Source: Cephalothrix simula
Taxonomy: Eukaryota > Nemertea > Palaeonemertea > Archinemertea > Cephalotrichidae
Length of the DNA: 10,677 bases
Direction of reading: 5' to 3'
Assembly (NCBI GenBank): GCA_035591015.1
Contig: JAXIUW010218952.1
Location: 1-10,677, forward strand
Below are positions 8,114 through 10,677 of this stretch, in pieces. The notes beneath the pieces are model-generated. The model was not told the DNA's origin. It did not search any database and saw only the letters and a program-made list of their open reading frames with translations. Positions within the stretch are counted from its first letter, which is position 1, and every line of letters begins with the position of its first letter. The translations under genes were made by a program, and so were the position numbers.

Positions 8114-9051
8114 GAAAAAAGTTAAACTCCTCGCGTCACTTCATGAATTTTAAGTATAATCACATAACACAACCTTGGACTGATCTACAAAGGCTCTAGA
8201 TATTTCGTACATATTTCATCAAACATATAAAGGCAAACAAAACCCATTGGATTTGTACAATTGCTTCGTCTTAATAGTTGACGTTTTTGTCAATAAAAGC
8301 CCTTAATACGTATATCTAAAAACGCCTTTTCTGTGCTACAAGTCCTTAAACCATTTACTTTTATTCTTAATGACACGTAAGGCAATGTGTCTTCTGAGAA
8401 ATTCTATGCTAAAAGAAGGTGAATTTCGGTCTCATTAATTTTACAATCATCATAAATTTTGGTGTGATTAATGTTCTTTCAAGGAAATATATCGACCAAT
8501 CGACCAACGAAAATCGTTAAACCAATATAAAACCTTATATTTTTGTAGTTTTAGCATTCGTGCATGTTTCTATCTATTGGTAATACTATTCTATACCTAA
8601 ACCTAGTGGTTATTGAGCAATGAGCAGTTTTGCGCAAAAAAATCATATTTTCATTAGAGCAATCAAACTGCTTTTTCGAATAGATATTCTTGCCTTTTTC
8701 ATGCGTATTCATCGTTCTTTTATAATTGGGCTGGAGATAGGAAGGTCTGTTCCGGGCATTTCCGAATCTGCCTACGTCAACAAATCTTTGGGTTTGGCTT
8801 CATCCACGAAGATTGCCGTTCGCTTTTTGGCAGCAATCCTGATTCTGACTCTCTGATTGGTTTAATGATTTTACGTAACGTTATTCTTAACTTACAATCA
8901 TTAATCCGAACTCTCCGCGATCAATCAGTGTGAATTCTTAGTAAAAATGACTTTAAATCGTGTTTAAAATAATCATTTTGATAATATTTTGTTGACTTGT
9001 AAACAATACATCCATGTATCTATTTAATAACCCTTTTTTGTCAAAAGAGAT

Positions 9052-9137
9052 AAAAAATTGTTAGGTTGGGAATCGACCCTCCAATGTCTATTACTACCCG
9101 CGCACTAACGAGTCCAGTACAGTAAGCCACAGATGCC
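9052..9137 (-). repeat. tRNA-like Pol III fragment (possible tRNA-derived SINE head or tRNA pseudogene)
   Basis: On the minus strand, GTGGCTTACTGTACTGG (9130-9114) resembles an A box. GGGTCGATTCCC (9079-9068) resembles a B box, about 35 bases further on. The region between contains GCGCGGGTAGTAA, as in anticodon arms, and a T6 run (9057-9052) follows as a possible Pol III terminator. The 5' seven bases (GGCATCT) do not pair with the 3' end, and the T stem is imperfect, so it is not a functional tRNA. A tRNA-derived SINE remnant or tRNA pseudogene is the best reading. It is antisense to ssh. Confidence 0.4.
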
Positions 9138-9166
9138 GCTTGATCATTCAGTGATTTTTATAATAC

Positions 9167-9476
9167 CAGGGTGGCCACTCAACTGGAAAACCTGAACATC
9201 AGGGAAAAGTCAAGGAATTTCAATTTAGGCTCTAAAAGTCAGGAAATTCACAAAAAATCATGGAATCTTTACTCTTCCAGGTTTGTGCAATAAAAATTTG
9301 TCGCTTTACACATTAAAAAGTCTTTGCAGTTATGAAATTTACGCATAAAATATCTTTTCGGTTATGCTGCTAATGAATATTTCAAATTCATCAGGGAATG
9401 TTTTGCCTTTTTCAAGAGTCCTTGAAATTAGGGAAAAGTCCGGGAAAGTGAAAATCATGAAACAATGGCCACCCTG
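9167..9476. mobile_element. 310-bp TIR element, CAGGGTGGCCA ends
   Basis: CAGGGTGGCCA at 9167 is matched by TGGCCACCCTG ending at 9476, an 11-bp perfect inverted repeat. AATAC is directly repeated at 9162-9166 and 9477-9481, a likely 5-bp target duplication. The interior has recurring purine-rich phrases of the type AGGGAAAAGTCARGGAATTT (about 9201, 9236, 9392, 9431), mostly in the same orientation. GGAAAACCTG-type repeats with such ends are, from memory, widely dispersed in animal genomes. There is no transposase. The right end lies 43 bp upstream of the acceptor of ssh exon 9524-9589. Confidence 0.8.
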
Positions 9477-9523
9477 AATACTTTATATAAAATTATACAT
9501 GAATTTTTTTCATTTATTTACAG

Positions 9524-9589
9524 GGGACTGATAATATCTTCCAATGGCCAAATATCAGTTTTTAAACCCGTTTCTGTGCAAGCCCTCTG
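9524..9589 (+). CDS. ssh: Slingshot phosphatase homolog, internal exon 4 of 4 seen (FKPVSVQALW block)
   Basis: This 66-bp exon completes the split Gly and reads GLIISSNGQISVFKPVSVQA, then Leu and TG. The family continues here as Trp (TGG) followed by the SALQ-x-LHK block, so the next exon should begin with G. FKPVSVQA-(M/L)-W is an almost invariant Slingshot string. The acceptor is TTTATTTACAG ending at 9523; the donor is a perfect GTAAGT at 9590; phase 2. Between LDGDG and FKP the usual GFSVS segment is replaced by GLIISS, a local divergence. No exon resembling SALQ-x-LHKA is visible in 9590-10677, so the following intron is longer than 1.08 kb. The DEK-C-like and catalytic HCx(5)R domains are outside the window. 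Confidence 0.92.
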
Positions 9590-10677
9590 GTAAGTTAAAA
9601 TAATATTCTGAAAAATAGGGAGTCTCGGAAAAATAAACGATTATTTTTATGAAAAATGAAAGAAGGTCGTTTGAAGGGGTCAAAATAGTTCTTCAAAATC
9701 ATCAAAAATAAATGACAGCCTTTGCAAACGTCTTTAACCTATGTATTTTCCTCTGGTATGATGGTCAGATATTAAATATTCCTATATATAATACTAATTA
9801 AGATTGGAATGTTTTACAAAGATGTATGTTCCAATACGCGTTCATCGCCCTCAATTAGCAGCTTTTTGCTTATATTTATTATTTGTATGCCATTACTTTC
9901 TGTCGTCCATTTGCACCAATCAATGCTGCTCAACTAATTGATATTAAGAGTTAAACCACATGACAATTTAATGTCATTATACCAATTAGAAATCTGTTAC
10001 CCTAATTCATTACCCCCTAAATTCCTAAAAGTGTCTCTCTTTATAACTTCCTAAAATATGATATGAAAACTCCCTGATGGCTTAACAATTTAAGAATTAA
10101 TGCACTGGTCCGAATATCAAATTATGGTTAAAGGAACCGAATAACGTAACATCATCGGTCGCCTTGGTAACCTATTAAAATAACTTAAGCGTTTGATGTT
10201 CAGCTTTTGTCTTTCCGGAATTAAAGGGCTTTTGCCATTTTAACCGTCGCTAGATAATACGTTGAGTGGATTATTTAAGCCCTCTTGACACTCTTGTGCT
10301 TTCCCTGTCTATGTGAAGTGTCGGGAATTTCGACTTTAGACTCGTGAAATCAAAGTGATTTACATTACATACACTATTATATAAAAAATGATTGCCATGA
10401 ATGAGCCTTTTTATTCTGAATTACTGTAAAGTGAGAAATTGTTCGCGGGTACTTATTTTCGCGATTTTTCGGGGTATGCCTTGTCCGCGAAAATTAATCT
10501 CCGCGAAAATTTGTATACTTAATCCAACTCTTGAGGTGCATCTTCTATGCTTCTGCATACACAATTCCAAGACTTTTATACCACAAAACCCTCAGCAACC
10601 AGTACTTTATCTAATGATCAATTGACCCATTGTAGAGGTTTTTTGACAAATGATGCCTCATCACTGCATTGTTCTCA
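9590..10677 (+). other. ssh: ssh intron, incomplete at window end
   Basis: It begins with GTAAGT after the FKPVSVQAL exon and runs off the window. No acceptor followed by a SALQ-x-LHK-like reading frame is visible. Apart from the inverted repeat at 10422-10520 it is plain AT-rich sequence. The open frame at 10401-10625 runs through that repeat and is not a gene. Confidence 0.8.
10422..10520. repeat. TTCGCGG-rich inverted repeat (small palindromic MITE-like)
   Basis: The left arm (about 10436-10471: AAATTGTTCGCGGGTACTTA, then TTTTCGCGATTTTT) matches the reverse complement of the right arm (about 10484-10513: CCGCGAAAATTAATCTCCGC, then GAAAATTT), with small gaps. It is preceded by TACTGTAAA, as in palindromic repeats that I recall from several invertebrate genomes. 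TTCGCG/CGCGAA occurs about four times in under 70 bp, in sharp contrast to the AT-rich surroundings. No target duplication was identified. Confidence 0.65.

Larger units (their letters stand above)
7405..9523 (+). other. ssh: ssh intron (2119 bp, phase 2)
   Basis: This intron lies between the LDGDG exon and the FKPVSVQA exon: donor GTAGGG, acceptor TTTATTTACAG. It holds the 32-bp tandem repeat, the tRNA-like fragment and the CAGGGTGGCCA element. The open frame at 8620-8856 gives a hydrophobic/basic peptide that I do not recognise; its 240 bp are less AT-rich than the surroundings. Stretches 7405-8018 and 8114-8600 show nothing beyond AT-rich sequence. Confidence 0.85.

Noticed and set aside
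8620-8856. 78-codon open frame on the plus strand
   Set aside because: No recognised domain. It is inside an ssh intron without a compatible spliced frame and its composition gives no clear coding signal.
10401-10625. 74-codon open frame on the plus strand
   Set aside because: It spans the TTCGCGG inverted repeat, and the peptide is simply a translation of that repeat and flanking AT-rich sequence.
9590-10677. Next Slingshot exon (SALQ-x-LHK block)
   Set aside because: No acceptor followed by a fitting G-start reading frame could be found; it must lie beyond the window.

Overview
This window is a piece of an AT-rich animal nuclear genome. It carries short exons with GT..AG introns of 1-2 kb, dispersed inverted-repeat elements, and no dense bacterial-style coding. 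The one gene I can support is on the + strand: four consecutive internal exons (3821-3912, 4964-5028, 7223-7404, 9524-9589) of a Slingshot-family protein phosphatase (cofilin phosphatase, SSH). Spliced together they stay open with compatible phases (1, 0, 2). They give about 134 residues that follow the conserved N-terminal SSH region, from the ISES-x-F-x-VKGAAL motif, through LLRPQDTIKLAVKLES and GRQDTEESI, to LDGDGG and FKPVSVQALW. The start codon, the catalytic dual-specificity phosphatase domain and the tail are not identified here; the downstream exons must lie beyond 10677. The short spacer after the GRQDTEES block looks more arthropod-like than vertebrate-like from memory. I would only say invertebrate metazoan with fair confidence, possibly an arthropod.

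Layout. 1-586 is a foldback element (arms of nearly 290 bp, each arm two diverged copies of one unit) with a probable 7-bp target duplication. 587-3820 lies upstream of the first recognised exon. It holds a clean non-autonomous DNA transposon (1834-2189) and a possible but weak upstream exon (2626-2720). The intron 3913-4963 holds a perfect 32-bp-arm hairpin (4529-4605) and a small MITE with an 8-bp duplication (4768-4893). The intron 5029-7222 holds a diverged repeat field with several TGACGTCA palindromes (about 6170-6660). The intron 7405-9523 holds a 32-bp x 3 tandem repeat (8019-8113), a tRNA-like Pol III-type fragment on the minus strand (9052-9137) and a 310-bp CAGGGTGGCCA-ended element (9167-9476). 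The last, incomplete intron (9590-10677) holds a TTCGCGG-rich inverted repeat (10422-10520).

The biology is therefore one housekeeping or cytoskeletal gene being expanded by small non-autonomous elements. No second protein-coding gene, operon, CRISPR array or novel multi-gene system can be supported. The longer open frames elsewhere are shadows of repeats or of exon 7223-7404, or are unrecognised AT-rich open stretches. The most interesting leftovers are the four-unit foldback with a CTCF-like core in every unit, the perfect intronic hairpin, and the CRE-palindrome repeat field.
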